Shown: positions 27,026 to 36,938, numbered from the stretch's first letter. The stretch: DNA of 62,951 nucleotides from an uncultured Roseburia sp. (GCA_947383215.1 CANDCP010000014.1:1-62951); one strand, 5' to 3'. The notes: generated by a model from the sequence alone, not told the origin. A program made the numbers and translations.

Positions 27026-27412
27026 CTATGCAATCACGGCGCCGTCAATATTTGTAAATACATGTTTGTCTGATTCCTGTCCGTCCATCGCCGTAACGAC
27101 CATCTTATTTGGCACGTTTACAATAAACGCCAGCGAATCGACCATAACCAGAGATTCATTAATTCCCTTTTCTCTCGCCCTGGTTACTCCCGTTTCCAGT
27201 CTCTCGCTCTGTTCCGCAGACAATTGAATATTCCGATCCAGAAGCCGCATCGCGGCATGCTTGGAGAATTTCAATTCCGGCTTTGCTTTTTGTCTTAATA
27301 TCTCTTCAAAAGAAAGCTGACCCGACGCATCCTCCGAAATTCCTCCCGGCTTTGGCAGATATCTGTCCGTTATCTGTTCAATCGACGAAAACTGGTTCGT
27401 AATTTTGTTCAT
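27026..27412 (-). CDS. Flagellar operon protein, TIGR02530 family
   Basis: A 128-residue protein. The core LKFSKHAAMRLLDRNIQLSA, the stretch RLETGVTRAREKGINESLVM and the end VVTAMDGQ match the small family TIGR02530, found between flgD and flgE in Firmicutes and spirochaetes and of unknown function. The ATG at 27412 has GGAG 8 nt upstream. Upstream in-frame codons overlap flgD and are not used. It may assist hook assembly, judged from position only. Confidence 0.8.
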   Translation of the reverse strand: MNKITNQFSSIEQITDRYLPKPGGISEDASGQLSFEEILRQKAKPELKFSKHAAMRLLDRNIQLSAEQSERLETGVTRAREKGINESLVMVDSLAFIVNVPNKMVVTAMDGQESDKHVFTNIDGAVIA

Positions 27413-27425
27413 ACAATCATCTCCA

Positions 27426-28160
27426 TTAACTATCCTTGTCCGTGGAATTGCCTGTGGATTCCGTATCCCCCTTATTATCGCCTTCCGAGCCCGATTCGTT
27501 TTTGTCTCCCGCATTTCCAGTGAGCACTTTCATCTGCGTCTCTAATGCCAAAAACTTTTTCACGTCTTCCTCATCCAAAAACTGTATCTGATAACTTGTG
27601 AGAGAATCCAGCACCTCTCGGATATCTTTAATCTTATCGGCATCCTTAATTGTCAGCATTCTCAGCGAAGGCAGCGCCGCCACCGTATTGTGGAATGCCT
27701 GCGCGATCGAAATCGCGTCCATGTAATCCTGATCCGCCACCATCTGTAAATCATCGATGGAATACAGCTTATCGTTCACGGAAAGATATGTCTTGCCGTT
27801 TTCATAACGCACATAATCCACCACGCCGCTCACCGTATTTTTCATACCCGTCGCGGAAGACGTCACTGACAAGACCACCTGTTTCCCCACAAGGCTGCTC
27901 GCCTGCATCTGCGTCAAGCTGTCTTCCAGATTCTGTGTCGCTTCCAGCTGCGAGAATGTCGCGAGCTGTGAGATATACTCCGTATTATCCGTCGGCTCTA
28001 ACGGATCCTGATATTTCATCTGCGCTACCAAGAGCTGTAAAAACGCGTCTTTATCCAAACCGTTATTCGCTTCTCTTTTGGTCTGTACCGTCGATTCCGT
28101 AGTTGCGCTTGCGCTGGTATCGACAATTTTACCATCCTTAATCGGTAGTACTAACGCCAT
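27426..28160 (-). CDS. flgD: Flagellar hook-capping protein FlgD
   Basis: The scaffold that caps the growing hook. The N-terminal export and polymerisation segment shows LDKDAFLQLLVAQMKYQDPL and DNTEYISQLATFSQLEATQN (about 35-80), both family hallmarks. The rest (about 95-160) is the Ig/tudor-like hook-cap domain, and the C-terminus is polar and Gly/Asp/Ser-rich. It follows fliK by 15 nt. Confidence 0.92.
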   Translation of the reverse strand: MALVLPIKDGKIVDTSASATTESTVQTKREANNGLDKDAFLQLLVAQMKYQDPLEPTDNTEYISQLATFSQLEATQNLEDSLTQMQASSLVGKQVVLSVTSSATGMKNTVSGVVDYVRYENGKTYLSVNDKLYSIDDLQMVADQDYMDAISIAQAFHNTVAALPSLRMLTIKDADKIKDIREVLDSLTSYQIQFLDEEDVKKFLALETQMKVLTGNAGDKNESGSEGDNKGDTESTGNSTDKDS

Positions 28161-28175
28161 AATTTCTCCTTTCTG

Positions 28176-29660
28176 CTATGCAATAACATCCATACTGTTT
28201 CCGTTTTCCTGCATAATCTTTGCCGCAAGCATTTCTTCTTCCGTCATAAGCCCCGACAATTCGTCAAGATTATTCAAATGCAGACTTCTTCTTCCCTGCT
28301 GCTTTTCCTGTTGTTCTCCCTGCTGTTGCTCCTGTCTGGCATTCTGCTCCAGATTTCGCTCAAACTCATGCGTCGCCACCGTCACCTCAATCGCATCCAC
28401 CTTAACGCCCTGCTGATTTAAGGTCTGGCGTAGCTCTACAAGCTGCGTCTCAAGCGCTTCCTTCACCGCCTCGCTCTGTGCCGCGAACTGCGCCGTAACA
28501 TTTCCCTCTTTCGTTGCGGAAATATGCAGATATACTTTACCAAGATTTTCCGGATTCAGCTGCATTTCAAGGCTGGACGCCTCGCTTGTCACGGATACCC
28601 GTACAAACTCCGCAATCTGACTGATGACTTCTGTCACATTTACCGGCTGTGCGTAAGAGCCGATCTGAGGCTGCGGATTCATCTCCACTGTCTCTCCCTG
28701 CGCCTGCGCGTGAACAGCGATCTGGTCAAAGGAAGCATGTTCTGTCGTATGTACCTGTGTCTTTCCCTGTAAAGGCTCCTGCTTTGCGTCTGTCAAAGCA
28801 TCCTCTTTCGAACCCTCTTCCCCTTCGTCAAACGTTTCCTGCTTCTGCGTCCCCGCTTCTTTCGAGACCTCAGCTTCCTCCCTGATTACCGTCTCATCCT
28901 CCGGGACATCCGCATTCCGCACTGTCATATCCCTGTCAGCCGTCTCTGCAAGCTTCGGCTCCTGATCAGAAACCACTTCCTTTACAACTGCGCCAAAATC
29001 TTCGTCCACAGCCGGAATTGTCATATCCGCGCTCTCACTGAGTTCTGAGAGCATTTCCTGCAGATCCTCAGGGGAAATGCCAAGCTCTGCCGCAAGCTTT
29101 GCTGTCACTTCACCGCACTGTTGCATGACGCTTAAAAACTCTCCGCTGGTCAGTAGACTGCTCATATCCTCCGTCCCTGTCAACTCCGCCACAACCTGTG
29201 CAAGATTTGCCGGATTCAAAAGATCCATCACGGAAAATCCCAGCTTTCCCATTGCCTCTTCTAACTCTTCCTCAGTCACGGAAAGCTCTTCTTTGACAAT
29301 TTCTTTGACCTCTTCGCCAGCCTCTTTTGCCCCGTCGGCCGTCTTTTCCTTTAACGCGTTTTTCGGATCGTTCGCCTTCTTAATTCTGTCGGCGCCCGCG
29401 CCGTTTGTGCGGTTATCGCGATCCTCCGAAACAGCGCCCTGCACGTCTGACGCTTTGCAGCCGTTCTGGTTTGAAACCGAAACGGAAAATCCAGACTCCG
29501 CCGTATCCTGCTTTTTATTCAGCGCGGCTCCAACCTGAGACATCATGGACGCAAACACTTCCTGCATCTCCTTTTGTTTTTCTTCTGTCTTCGCGCTCAC
29601 GACCGCCGTTCCGTCAACCGGATAACCGGCCTTCAATTTGGAAATATTCGAACCTGTCAC
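28176..29660 (-). CDS. fliK: Flagellar hook-length control protein FliK
   Basis: The secreted molecular ruler that triggers the FlhB switch. In 494 residues the N-terminal three quarters are low-complexity, rich in Glu, Ala, Thr and Gln. The conserved C-terminal domain (about 355-445) has LEMQLNPENLGKVYLHISAT and LETQLVELRQTLNQQGVKVD. It ends with a Gln/Glu-rich tail. It lies next to flgD and flgE, whose hook it measures. Confidence 0.88.
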   Translation of the reverse strand: MTGSNISKLKAGYPVDGTAVVSAKTEEKQKEMQEVFASMMSQVGAALNKKQDTAESGFSVSVSNQNGCKASDVQGAVSEDRDNRTNGAGADRIKKANDPKNALKEKTADGAKEAGEEVKEIVKEELSVTEEELEEAMGKLGFSVMDLLNPANLAQVVAELTGTEDMSSLLTSGEFLSVMQQCGEVTAKLAAELGISPEDLQEMLSELSESADMTIPAVDEDFGAVVKEVVSDQEPKLAETADRDMTVRNADVPEDETVIREEAEVSKEAGTQKQETFDEGEEGSKEDALTDAKQEPLQGKTQVHTTEHASFDQIAVHAQAQGETVEMNPQPQIGSYAQPVNVTEVISQIAEFVRVSVTSEASSLEMQLNPENLGKVYLHISATKEGNVTAQFAAQSEAVKEALETQLVELRQTLNQQGVKVDAIEVTVATHEFERNLEQNARQEQQQGEQQEKQQGRRSLHLNNLDELSGLMTEEEMLAAKIMQENGNSMDVIA

Positions 29661-29679
29661 CTATGCCCCTCCTTTCTTT

Positions 29680-30516
29680 TTAATTTTTTTTATTCAAAGG
29701 ATTCATGATCTCGGTCACCTTTGCCGCGGTTTCCGCATTCATGCTTCCCAGAATATCAGCTCTTGCCTGAGCCCCCATGTTTTGCAGTATTTTCGCCACA
29801 AGGTTCAGGTTATTTGTCATTGTATCAAAAATCGCAGCCGCCTCTTTCGGTTTCATGTTCGAGTAACTGCTGACGTAATCTTCGATCTCGGAATCTGCCT
29901 GCTGCTGCTCGACCACCTGTTTATAAAGGCGCTCTGCATTGGCAGGATCAATACTCTCATAATATTGCCTATATTCATTTATATCGGGCGCTTCGTCCGC
30001 AAACACAACCTCATTATAGAATTTTTCCTTTTCCGCCTCAAAAGCCGCCTCATTCGCCTCGTACTCCCTGAGCTTGCGAATCTCTTCTTCCAGCTGCGTC
30101 ACATAAGCGCTGCTGTCGGATTTGCCCTTCTGAGCCTCCAAAAGCTCTAACTCCAACTCTTTTATGTAGGCGACAGCCTCCGCGATCGTCTGATACGAAT
30201 ATTCCGTCTCTGTCTCAAACTCCTCTTCCCCCGTATCCGGTAAAATCCGATTCACATACGGAACGTTTTTCAACAGCGGCGTCATCACGGTGGAACCAAA
30301 GCCGCCCACATCCCACTTCACTAAAAGAACCAGAATCGCAAGCCAGATTACTATAATCACAAACGTCACGAAAAAAACCGCAAACTTGCCGCCCTCTTCC
30401 TCTTCTCCCTCAAGAAGCTCTTTGTCGGCTTTTCCCTGTTTTTTCAGTTTTTTGGCTTCACGGCGCTTTGCCTTTTCCGCCTTTTTGTCTATTTTCTTCT
30501 GCTCATTATCTGCCAT
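29680..30516 (-). CDS. MotE/YlxF-like flagellar membrane protein
   Basis: A 278-residue protein. It has a Lys-rich cytoplasmic start (KKAEKAKRREAKKLKKQGKA), one membrane helix (about 46-67), a coiled coil (about 105-170) and a C-terminal MgtE-N-like helical domain (about 205-270: YSNMKPKEAAAIFDTMTNNL, then LGSMNAETAAKV). This layout matches the MotE/YlxF family encoded between fliJ and fliK, which in some bacteria acts as a periplasmic stator chaperone. ATG at 30516 has GGTGG 6 nt upstream. Confidence 0.75.
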   Translation of the reverse strand: MADNEQKKIDKKAEKAKRREAKKLKKQGKADKELLEGEEEEGGKFAVFFVTFVIIVIWLAILVLLVKWDVGGFGSTVMTPLLKNVPYVNRILPDTGEEEFETETEYSYQTIAEAVAYIKELELELLEAQKGKSDSSAYVTQLEEEIRKLREYEANEAAFEAEKEKFYNEVVFADEAPDINEYRQYYESIDPANAERLYKQVVEQQQADSEIEDYVSSYSNMKPKEAAAIFDTMTNNLNLVAKILQNMGAQARADILGSMNAETAAKVTEIMNPLNKKN

Positions 30517-30529
30517 AAACAACCACCTG

Positions 30530-30979
30530 TCAATTATCCTCTCTGGTATGGTATGTGTAGCTTACCAGTTCATCCACTACCTTGCTTTCTTCGTGCTCAA
30601 GCTCCTGTTTAAACTCCTCAAACGCGTGCTCCCTCAGCTTCTCATGCGTCTTGCGCTCAGTCATCACCTCGTTCAGCTTCATCCTCGCGGCTTCCAGATT
30701 CCTCTCCGCAACCTGCACCTTTATCATCTGCTGGCGCATCATATGCTTCATAGCGTCGATTGCGTGCTTATTTTCTCTGATATCCGCAACGCAGATTTTT
30801 CCGCTGACAAGTTTTTTCGCCTGCTTTTCATAGCCGGCCTTGCGGACCAAGATTCTCTGGAGCTCCCCCTGTTCTTCCAGAAGCTTTGCATTCGCCTGCC
30901 CATATGCAATTTTGGCCTGATTCTCCAATTTCATCTTGATATTAAGAATGTTTTGCATTTTATAGACAAACTTCGCCAT
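30530..30979 (-). CDS. fliJ: Flagellar export chaperone FliJ
   Basis: A 149-residue, almost fully coiled-coil soluble protein that couples the FliI ATPase to FlhA. It begins FVYKMQNILNIKMKLENQAK, the FliJ pattern, and is rich in Lys, Glu and Ala heptads. It lies 11 nt after fliI, the fixed neighbour of fliJ. Sequence conservation is low, so position supports the call. Confidence 0.88.
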   Translation of the reverse strand: MAKFVYKMQNILNIKMKLENQAKIAYGQANAKLLEEQGELQRILVRKAGYEKQAKKLVSGKICVADIRENKHAIDAMKHMMRQQMIKVQVAERNLEAARMKLNEVMTERKTHEKLREHAFEEFKQELEHEESKVVDELVSYTYHTREDN

Positions 30980-30990
30980 ATCTGTTCCCC

Positions 30991-32316
30991 TTATTCTGCA
31001 AACAGCGCATATAATTGCTGCCGTATGTCTTCAAAATCAAACTTTTCGTACACTCCCTGGCACAGGAATTGATTGACGGCGTCTATTTTTTCAATCGCAT
31101 AATCGATTTCCCGGTTCGATCCTCTCTTATATGCGCCGATATTAATCAAATCTTCCGCCTCCTGGTACGTCGCAAGCACATTTTTAAGCCTTCCCGACGC
31201 CGCCTTATGTTCGTCCGAAGCAATCGCGCTCATAACACGGGAAATACTCTGCAAGACATCGATCGCCGGATAGTGATTCTTATGCCCAAGCTTTCTGGAC
31301 AGCATAATATGTCCGTCCAAAATACTCCTGGCCGTATCGGTAATCGGCTCGTTAAAATCGTCGCCGTCCACAAGAACCGTATACAATCCCGTAATCGACC
31401 CTTTATCCGACGTTCCCGCCCGCTCCAGTATTTTGGGCATCTCCGAATACACGCTCGGAGGATATCCCCTGGTTACCGGAGGTTCCCCGGAAGCAAGCCC
31501 GATTTCTCTTTGCGCCATGGAAAAACGCGTCAGCGAATCCATCATAAGAAGCACGTCCTTCCCCTGATCCCTGAAATACTCGGCGATCGCCGTCGCCGTC
31601 TTCGCCGCCTTGTTGCGGATTAAAGCCGGCTTATCCGACGTGGCCACAACCACCACCGAGCGCCTCATACCTTCCTCTCCCATATCGCGCTCGATAAATT
31701 CGCGCACCTCTCTGCCCCGCTCTCCGATAAGCGCAATCACATTGATATCCGCCTTCGTATTTCTCGCGAACATTCCAAGCAGCGTACTCTTACCCACGCC
31801 GGAACCCGCAAAAATACCGATACGCTGTCCTTTTCCCACGGTAATCAAACCGTCCACCGCCTTAACGCCAAGCGGTAAGACCTCGCTGATAATTTCCCGG
31901 GCCATAGGATCCGGAGGCATTGCCTCCACCGGATACTCCTCCTGTAAATCGAGGCTGTCAATATCCGTAGGCCGTCCGATTCCGTCAAGCGTATGCCCCA
32001 AAACGCCGTCGCCTACTAAAACAGATAATGGATGTCCCGTATTCTCTACGATACATCCAACACCGATTCCTTCCACATTGTCAAACGGCATCAACAACAG
32101 TCGTTTATCCCGGAAGCCAACCACCTCTGCCATAACGTACTCGCCTTTTCCTCTGTCGATAATGATACGGCACAGATCCTTTAACTTTGCATCCGGTCCC
32201 ACAGATTCTATTGTAAGTCCGACTACTTTTTCCACTCTGCCAAGTCTTGTATAATAATTTCGGTCCGCCAGTTGCAAATATCTGCTAAAATTATATGTCA
32301 CTTTTTTCACCCTCAT
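30991..32316 (-). CDS. fliI: Flagellum-specific export ATPase FliI
   Basis: An ATPase of the export apparatus related to F1-beta. Walker A GSGVGKSTLLGM (about 165-176), the catalytic Glu region GERGREVREFIE and the Walker B block VLLMMDSLTRFSMAQREI are intact. ATG at 32316 overlaps the fliH stop by ATGA. A GTG at 32301, preceded by AGGGTG, is an alternative start that would shorten the protein by five residues. Confidence 0.95.
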   Translation of the reverse strand: MRVKKVTYNFSRYLQLADRNYYTRLGRVEKVVGLTIESVGPDAKLKDLCRIIIDRGKGEYVMAEVVGFRDKRLLLMPFDNVEGIGVGCIVENTGHPLSVLVGDGVLGHTLDGIGRPTDIDSLDLQEEYPVEAMPPDPMAREIISEVLPLGVKAVDGLITVGKGQRIGIFAGSGVGKSTLLGMFARNTKADINVIALIGERGREVREFIERDMGEEGMRRSVVVVATSDKPALIRNKAAKTATAIAEYFRDQGKDVLLMMDSLTRFSMAQREIGLASGEPPVTRGYPPSVYSEMPKILERAGTSDKGSITGLYTVLVDGDDFNEPITDTARSILDGHIMLSRKLGHKNHYPAIDVLQSISRVMSAIASDEHKAASGRLKNVLATYQEAEDLINIGAYKRGSNREIDYAIEKIDAVNQFLCQGVYEKFDFEDIRQQLYALFAE

Positions 32317-33110
32317 GAACACAAGGAACGCAAATCCTTTATCAAATTCTCAAGCTGAACGGAAAGACTGCAGTCAAAAACGCCTACGTCCGTCTCCAAC
32401 ATGCATTTATCCTCGGCAATCAAATTATCTGCGATCACTTCAATAGAGACGTCCTCTCCGATACGATCCACAATTTCCGCCTTATGAGCGTTCATAAACT
32501 GATAATTATCCGCTCCCACACGGATCTGAAAGCTTCGGCACCCCTCAATTCCACTGATGGCATTTCCGATCAGATATAACAGAATGTCTTTTTTATCGTC
32601 AAACTGGATATGAAATACTTTTTCCACAACACGGATAATCACATCTAAAAGCTGCGGCTCCATATCCGCCAGCTGCTCGTCATACTGCTTCTGTTGTCTA
32701 AGCCGTTCCTGTTCCAGTTCAGCCTTTTTTTCCTCAAGCTCCTTCGATGCGCGCTGCCGCCCTTCGTTATATCCGCTCTGATATCCCTCTTCTCTCGCGG
32801 TATCGCGTATCTGCTGCGCCCGCCCCTGCGCTTCCTCAATCATTGCCTCCGAACGGCCCTTTGCTTCCGAGAGAATGCCCTCCGCCTTCGTCTTCGCCTC
32901 TTCCACATAATCGATCTCCGGTTCGTCGTCCGGCTCAACTTCCACAACAGGAGCTACAAGTCCCTCGACAAAACCGCCGGCGCCCGCCGCCGCGGCCGCC
33001 TCCCGTTTTTTCAGCTCCGCAAGCCTTTTCTCCACAACCTCATTCGAATCAATAACTCTCGTCTTTTCCGACTGCCTGGCAACAAAATACTGTTTATACA
33101 AATTAGACAA
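32313..33110 (-). CDS. fliH: Flagellar assembly protein FliH
   Basis: A regulator and stalk of the FliI ATPase. The 265 residues begin SNLYKQYFVARQSEK, followed by an acidic/Ala-rich region, a long coiled coil with GxxxG-like spacing (about 90-165) and the C-terminal FliI-binding domain (about 170-265). TTG at 33110 is taken as start because GGAGG lies upstream and it gives the family N-terminus. It overlaps fliG by 8 bp (TTGTCTAA). Confidence 0.88.
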   Translation of the reverse strand: MSNLYKQYFVARQSEKTRVIDSNEVVEKRLAELKKREAAAAAGAGGFVEGLVAPVVEVEPDDEPEIDYVEEAKTKAEGILSEAKGRSEAMIEEAQGRAQQIRDTAREEGYQSGYNEGRQRASKELEEKKAELEQERLRQQKQYDEQLADMEPQLLDVIIRVVEKVFHIQFDDKKDILLYLIGNAISGIEGCRSFQIRVGADNYQFMNAHKAEIVDRIGEDVSIEVIADNLIAEDKCMLETDVGVFDCSLSVQLENLIKDLRSLCS

Positions 33111-34110
33111 CGATCTCGTCACCTCCGCCTCGTGAAATAACAATCTCCGCCGCATCCTCTAACTTGCGGATAACACCGACAATCTTCTGCTGCGCCTCTT
33201 CCACGTCTTTCATACGCACAGGCCCCATAAACTCCATATCTTCCTTGATCATTGCCGACAATCGCTTTGACATATTCTTAAAGATTACATTCTGAACCTC
33301 TTCGTTTGCGCCTTTCAACGCAATGCCAAGATCATTGTTATCTACGTCACGCAACACACGCTGAATCGCGCGGTCGTCCAGAAGAAGAATATCCTCGAAT
33401 ACAAACATTTTCTTGCGGATCTCGTCTGCAAGCTCCGGCTCCTCGATCTCCAGAGACTCCATAATATGTTTTTCGGTTCCTCTGTCTACCGTATTTAAAA
33501 TATCTACAATCGCATCCACGCCGCCGACAATCGTGTAATCCTGATTGAGCAACGAGGACAGCTTTCTCTCAAGCACACGCTCCACCTCTTTGATCACGTC
33601 CGGAGACGTCCGGTCCATCGTCGCGATACGTTTCGCCACATCCGCCTGTTTTTCAGGCGTCAGCGCGCCCAGAATCATCGCCGACTGTCCCGCCGACAAA
33701 TAAGAAAGAATCATTGCAATTGTCTGCGGATGCTCATCCTGTATAAAGTTGAGTACCTGGCTCGGATCTGTCTTGCGGACAAATTCAAACGGCCGTACCT
33801 GAAGCGAAGCCGTCAGCTTGGTAATTACCTCCTGCGCCTTGTCCGGCCCAAGAGCCTTATCCAGCAGCTCTTTCGCATAACCGATACCACCCTCCGCAAT
33901 ATACTGCTGCGCCAGACAAACCTGGTAAAACTCATTCAAAACAGCTTCCTTCGTCTGCGGGGAAATACTCCTTGTATTTGCGATCTCCAGCGTCAGTTCC
34001 TCTATTTCGTCTTCCTTTAAATGTTTAAATATATTGGCAGATTTCTCCGGTCCGAGCGCAATTAACAAAATCGCCGCCTTTTGAATACCGCTATATTCTT
34101 CTGTACTCAT
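33103..34110 (-). CDS. fliG: Flagellar motor switch protein FliG
   Basis: A rotor protein contacted by the stators. The 335 residues span FliG-N (about 1-100, GIQKAAILLIALGPEKSANI), FliG-M with the EHPQ motif in DEHPQTIAMILSYL, and FliG-C (about 200-330), which includes the charged torque helix FVFEDILLLDDRAIQRVLRD. Length and domain set are normal. It is placed between fliF and fliH. Confidence 0.96.
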   Translation of the reverse strand: MSTEEYSGIQKAAILLIALGPEKSANIFKHLKEDEIEELTLEIANTRSISPQTKEAVLNEFYQVCLAQQYIAEGGIGYAKELLDKALGPDKAQEVITKLTASLQVRPFEFVRKTDPSQVLNFIQDEHPQTIAMILSYLSAGQSAMILGALTPEKQADVAKRIATMDRTSPDVIKEVERVLERKLSSLLNQDYTIVGGVDAIVDILNTVDRGTEKHIMESLEIEEPELADEIRKKMFVFEDILLLDDRAIQRVLRDVDNNDLGIALKGANEEVQNVIFKNMSKRLSAMIKEDMEFMGPVRMKDVEEAQQKIVGVIRKLEDAAEIVISRGGGDEIVV

Positions 34111-34113
34111 ACT

Positions 34114-35721
34114 TTAGCCCCACTCCTCATTCAACCAATTGCGCAAAAGCATTGCAACTGCCTCTGGATTCTCGTCTACAAATTTTTCTATCAAAACTCT
34201 GGTCTCGGATTTTTCATTATAACCGATATCATCCAAGCTCTCTGCCTCCGCTTCCCTCGTCGTCTCAAGCAGCGTTTCAACAGAAAGCTCCGGCTCCATC
34301 TGTATCTCCTCTTCCTTTCTTGTACTGCGGAATACAACATAGCCGAGCAGCGCGAATATCAACACCGCAAGCGCAATCTGAAGATAGTCCGACCACGTTC
34401 TTCCGCTTCCGCTCGAATACACAAAAAACGGAACGTCATACGCAACAATACTGATGTTTTCCTGCGTAATTCCGGTCGCTTTCGATACCATGTCGTAAAA
34501 ATCCGGGTCAACCTCGGTCTTTACCCGCTGGCTGTTCGCCGCGACAAACTCATCAAACGACATGTCGTCCAGCGTGCCGTCCGCCCGCAGCATATCCTCG
34601 TCATACGTCACATAGTTGGCGGCCACCACCGTGATAGAGGACTCGTCAAAAACGACGTCTCCTATGGAGCCTGTCTTCTTCGTAATTTTCTCATTCAGCC
34701 CATAATTCGTCGTGCGGTCTGAGATATCCTGCTGCGTCACATTCCCGTCTTCTATCACATACCCCGGCGTGTCGTCATTCGTATCCGTCCCCGGAATCCC
34801 TGAGGTCCCGCCGGTCGTCGACGACTCATAGAGACTCTCATTCTGCTTGTAGCCTTCGTCTCTTCCCTCCGCGACATAATACTGCTTATCCGTAATTTCT
34901 TCTCCGTCAAAATCGAGCTTCAGATTCAGGCCAACCTCGACATTGCTGTACATGTCCGTGCCAAGCATGACGTCTTTTACTTTCTTTTTGACATTATTCT
35001 CTACTTTTGACTGATAAGAAAGCTGCGAGCTCGCCGTCCCCGTCGCGCTGGAGGAATCCCCCCCCGAAAACAGCACGTTGCTGCTCGAATCCATAATCAA
35101 AATAGAATCCGGCGTATCATTTCCGACATTGACAGCCATATACTGCGCCAGGCCGGCCGCCTGATCCTCCGACATCTCGCCTTTAAGCTTGAGCATGACC
35201 GTCGCATATGTATCCTGTTCTCTGGCAATAATCGTCCCGTCATCCTTCGGAATCGAAAGCGTCACCTTGGCGCTCTCCACATTCTCAAGCGTCTCCAGAT
35301 AACTGGCAAACCGCTCTTCCATATATAATTTATATCTCTTATCCTTATCGGATTCCGTCGATGAAAAACCTCCCGAAAATACATCGTCAAGCTTCGGCCC
35401 CGTTACCGGAATCGCATTCGAACCAAGCAATATATTGGCCGCCGCCTCATCTTTTGTCTTGATCGAAAAAGTCAGCCCGTCCGACGATATCGTAGAACTG
35501 ATCCCCTCGCCCTCCAACAACTCTTTCACCTGCGCCGCCTGTTCCCCGTTCTCACAGGTGATCAGCTCCGTGGTCTGCGGCTTTGACATGATAACCGCCA
35601 GTATAACCAATGCCAGCAATACTACCGCAGTAATACTGACAATCAATGTCTTTTGCTTTGTGGAAAACCGTTTCCACCACTCCAATATCTTATTCCCTAT
35701 CTCTTTAACCTTATCCGGCAT
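34114..35721 (-). CDS. fliF: Flagellar MS-ring protein FliF
   Basis: Forms the membrane-embedded MS ring. The 535 residues have an N-terminal membrane helix (about 26-45), the YscJ/FliF ring-building domains (about 50-220, with YLETLENVESAKVTLSIPKD), a variable beta-collar region rich in Ser/Thr/Gly, a second membrane helix (about 440-460) and the C-terminal FliG-binding tail (ENPEAVAMLLRNWLNEEWG). Confidence 0.95.
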   Translation of the reverse strand: MPDKVKEIGNKILEWWKRFSTKQKTLIVSITAVVLLALVILAVIMSKPQTTELITCENGEQAAQVKELLEGEGISSTISSDGLTFSIKTKDEAAANILLGSNAIPVTGPKLDDVFSGGFSSTESDKDKRYKLYMEERFASYLETLENVESAKVTLSIPKDDGTIIAREQDTYATVMLKLKGEMSEDQAAGLAQYMAVNVGNDTPDSILIMDSSSNVLFSGGDSSSATGTASSQLSYQSKVENNVKKKVKDVMLGTDMYSNVEVGLNLKLDFDGEEITDKQYYVAEGRDEGYKQNESLYESSTTGGTSGIPGTDTNDDTPGYVIEDGNVTQQDISDRTTNYGLNEKITKKTGSIGDVVFDESSITVVAANYVTYDEDMLRADGTLDDMSFDEFVAANSQRVKTEVDPDFYDMVSKATGITQENISIVAYDVPFFVYSSGSGRTWSDYLQIALAVLIFALLGYVVFRSTRKEEEIQMEPELSVETLLETTREAEAESLDDIGYNEKSETRVLIEKFVDENPEAVAMLLRNWLNEEWG

Positions 35722-35738
35722 CTCTTACACCCATCCCA

Positions 35739-36053
35739 CTAAATTTGCATATTCATAATTTCTTTGTACGCTTCTATCACTTTATCTCTCACTGCAACCG
35801 TATATGCAAGCGCAATGTTCGCCTTCTCCTGCGCGACCAAAAGCTCATGGGTACTGGTAGATTCCCCCAGTGCAAACTGTATCTCTGCCGATTCCGCTTT
35901 ATTTTGAAAATCATTTGTCTCTGTCACCATATTCATTGCCTGTGCAAGAATCGTATCAAATCCCGTGTTCGTATTTTTGTTCTGATCTTCTTTCTGTAAA
36001 ACCGCCGTCTCATATTCCTGGGACGAAAGCCCCAATAAAGCTGAAATGTCCAT
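35739..36053 (-). CDS. fliE: Flagellar hook-basal body protein FliE
   Basis: A 104-residue rod-base protein joining the MS ring to the rod. The C-terminal helical motif STSTHELLVAQEKANIALAY then RDKVIEAYKEIMNMQI is the family hallmark. It is located between flgC and fliF as usual. Confidence 0.93.
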   Translation of the reverse strand: MDISALLGLSSQEYETAVLQKEDQNKNTNTGFDTILAQAMNMVTETNDFQNKAESAEIQFALGESTSTHELLVAQEKANIALAYTVAVRDKVIEAYKEIMNMQI

Positions 36054-36083
36054 TTTTCATTCCTCTCAATATTCTGCTGTCAT

Positions 36084-36524
36084 TTATTTGCCAATCTGCA
36101 GGCCCGCCTGCGCAATCGCCTTGCTCGTATCAAACGCTGTCACATTTGCCTCGTAAGCGCGGCTGGCGTCAATCAGATTCGTCATCTCTGTCACAATATT
36201 CACATTCGGATAAGACACATAGCCATTCTCATCCGCATCCGGATTCGCTGGATCGTACTCCATAATAAACTCCGTCTCATAATCTTCCGAAACTCTCGAC
36301 ACTTTCACACCGTTCCCGAGAGCGGCCTCCCTCGTCCCCGCAAGAACTCTGCTAAACGGCGTGACCTGCCGTTCTTCAAACGTAACGACCTTCCTTCGGT
36401 ACGGCGTACCGTCCTCTGTCCCCGTCGTATTGACATTCGCGACATTCTCCGCAATCACGTCCGTGCGGAAACGCTCTGCCGTCATAGCGGAGGCGCTGAT
36501 ATTAAAAGCCTGAAATAATCCCAT
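36084..36524 (-). CDS. flgC: Flagellar basal-body rod protein FlgC
   Basis: A proximal rod protein of 146 residues. The N-terminal motif is FNISASAMTAERFRTDVIAE with NVANVNTTGTEDGTPYRRK, and the C-terminal helix is DASRAYEANVTAFDTSKAIA. Second gene of the operon, 24 nt after flgB. Confidence 0.95.
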   Translation of the reverse strand: MGLFQAFNISASAMTAERFRTDVIAENVANVNTTGTEDGTPYRRKVVTFEERQVTPFSRVLAGTREAALGNGVKVSRVSEDYETEFIMEYDPANPDADENGYVSYPNVNIVTEMTNLIDASRAYEANVTAFDTSKAIAQAGLQIGK

Positions 36525-36548
36525 GACAATCCTCCTTCACCCTACTGC

Positions 36549-36938
36549 TTATTTCATAACCGTCTTATATCTCGATATCTCCTGTGAAATGCTGTCCGAA
36601 AGCCCCAGATACCGCAGCTGTTCGGAAGCAAGCTCCGCCTCCTCGTTGTCTATATCCACATTATTGCCGTCCAGACGATACGAATAATTGGAATAATCCA
36701 TATATGTCTTCGGATCCAGATGATTCATATGCAGATCCCCTATTTTCGCATCCAACGTAACATACTTGGACCGGCCGAGCTCCTGCTTGAGCAGATCCTC
36801 AAAATTCAAATCGCTCCTCTTAAAATTCGGCGTGTCCACATTCGCAATATTATTTGAGATCACCGTATTTCGCTTCCAGCTTGCGTCGGCCGCCTTTGTC
36901 AGCACGTTAATATAATCATATGCATTCGAACTAATCAT
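36549..36938 (-). CDS. flgB: Flagellar basal-body rod protein FlgB
   Basis: A proximal rod protein of 129 residues. The rod motif NTVISNNIANVDTPNFKRSD and the C-terminal GLSDSISQEISRYKTVM match the family. The ATG at 36938 has AAAGGAG 5 nt upstream, and an earlier in-frame codon is rejected. It is the first gene of the fla/che operon and is preceded by a promoter-like sequence. Confidence 0.94.
   Translation of the reverse strand: MISSNAYDYINVLTKAADASWKRNTVISNNIANVDTPNFKRSDLNFEDLLKQELGRSKYVTLDAKIGDLHMNHLDPKTYMDYSNYSYRLDGNNVDIDNEEAELASEQLRYLGLSDSISQEISRYKTVMK

Noticed and set aside
28176-29660. Low-complexity protein regarded as spurious
   Set aside because: The FliK C-terminal domain is clear and the gene sits between motE-like and flgD in the expected place, so it is real.
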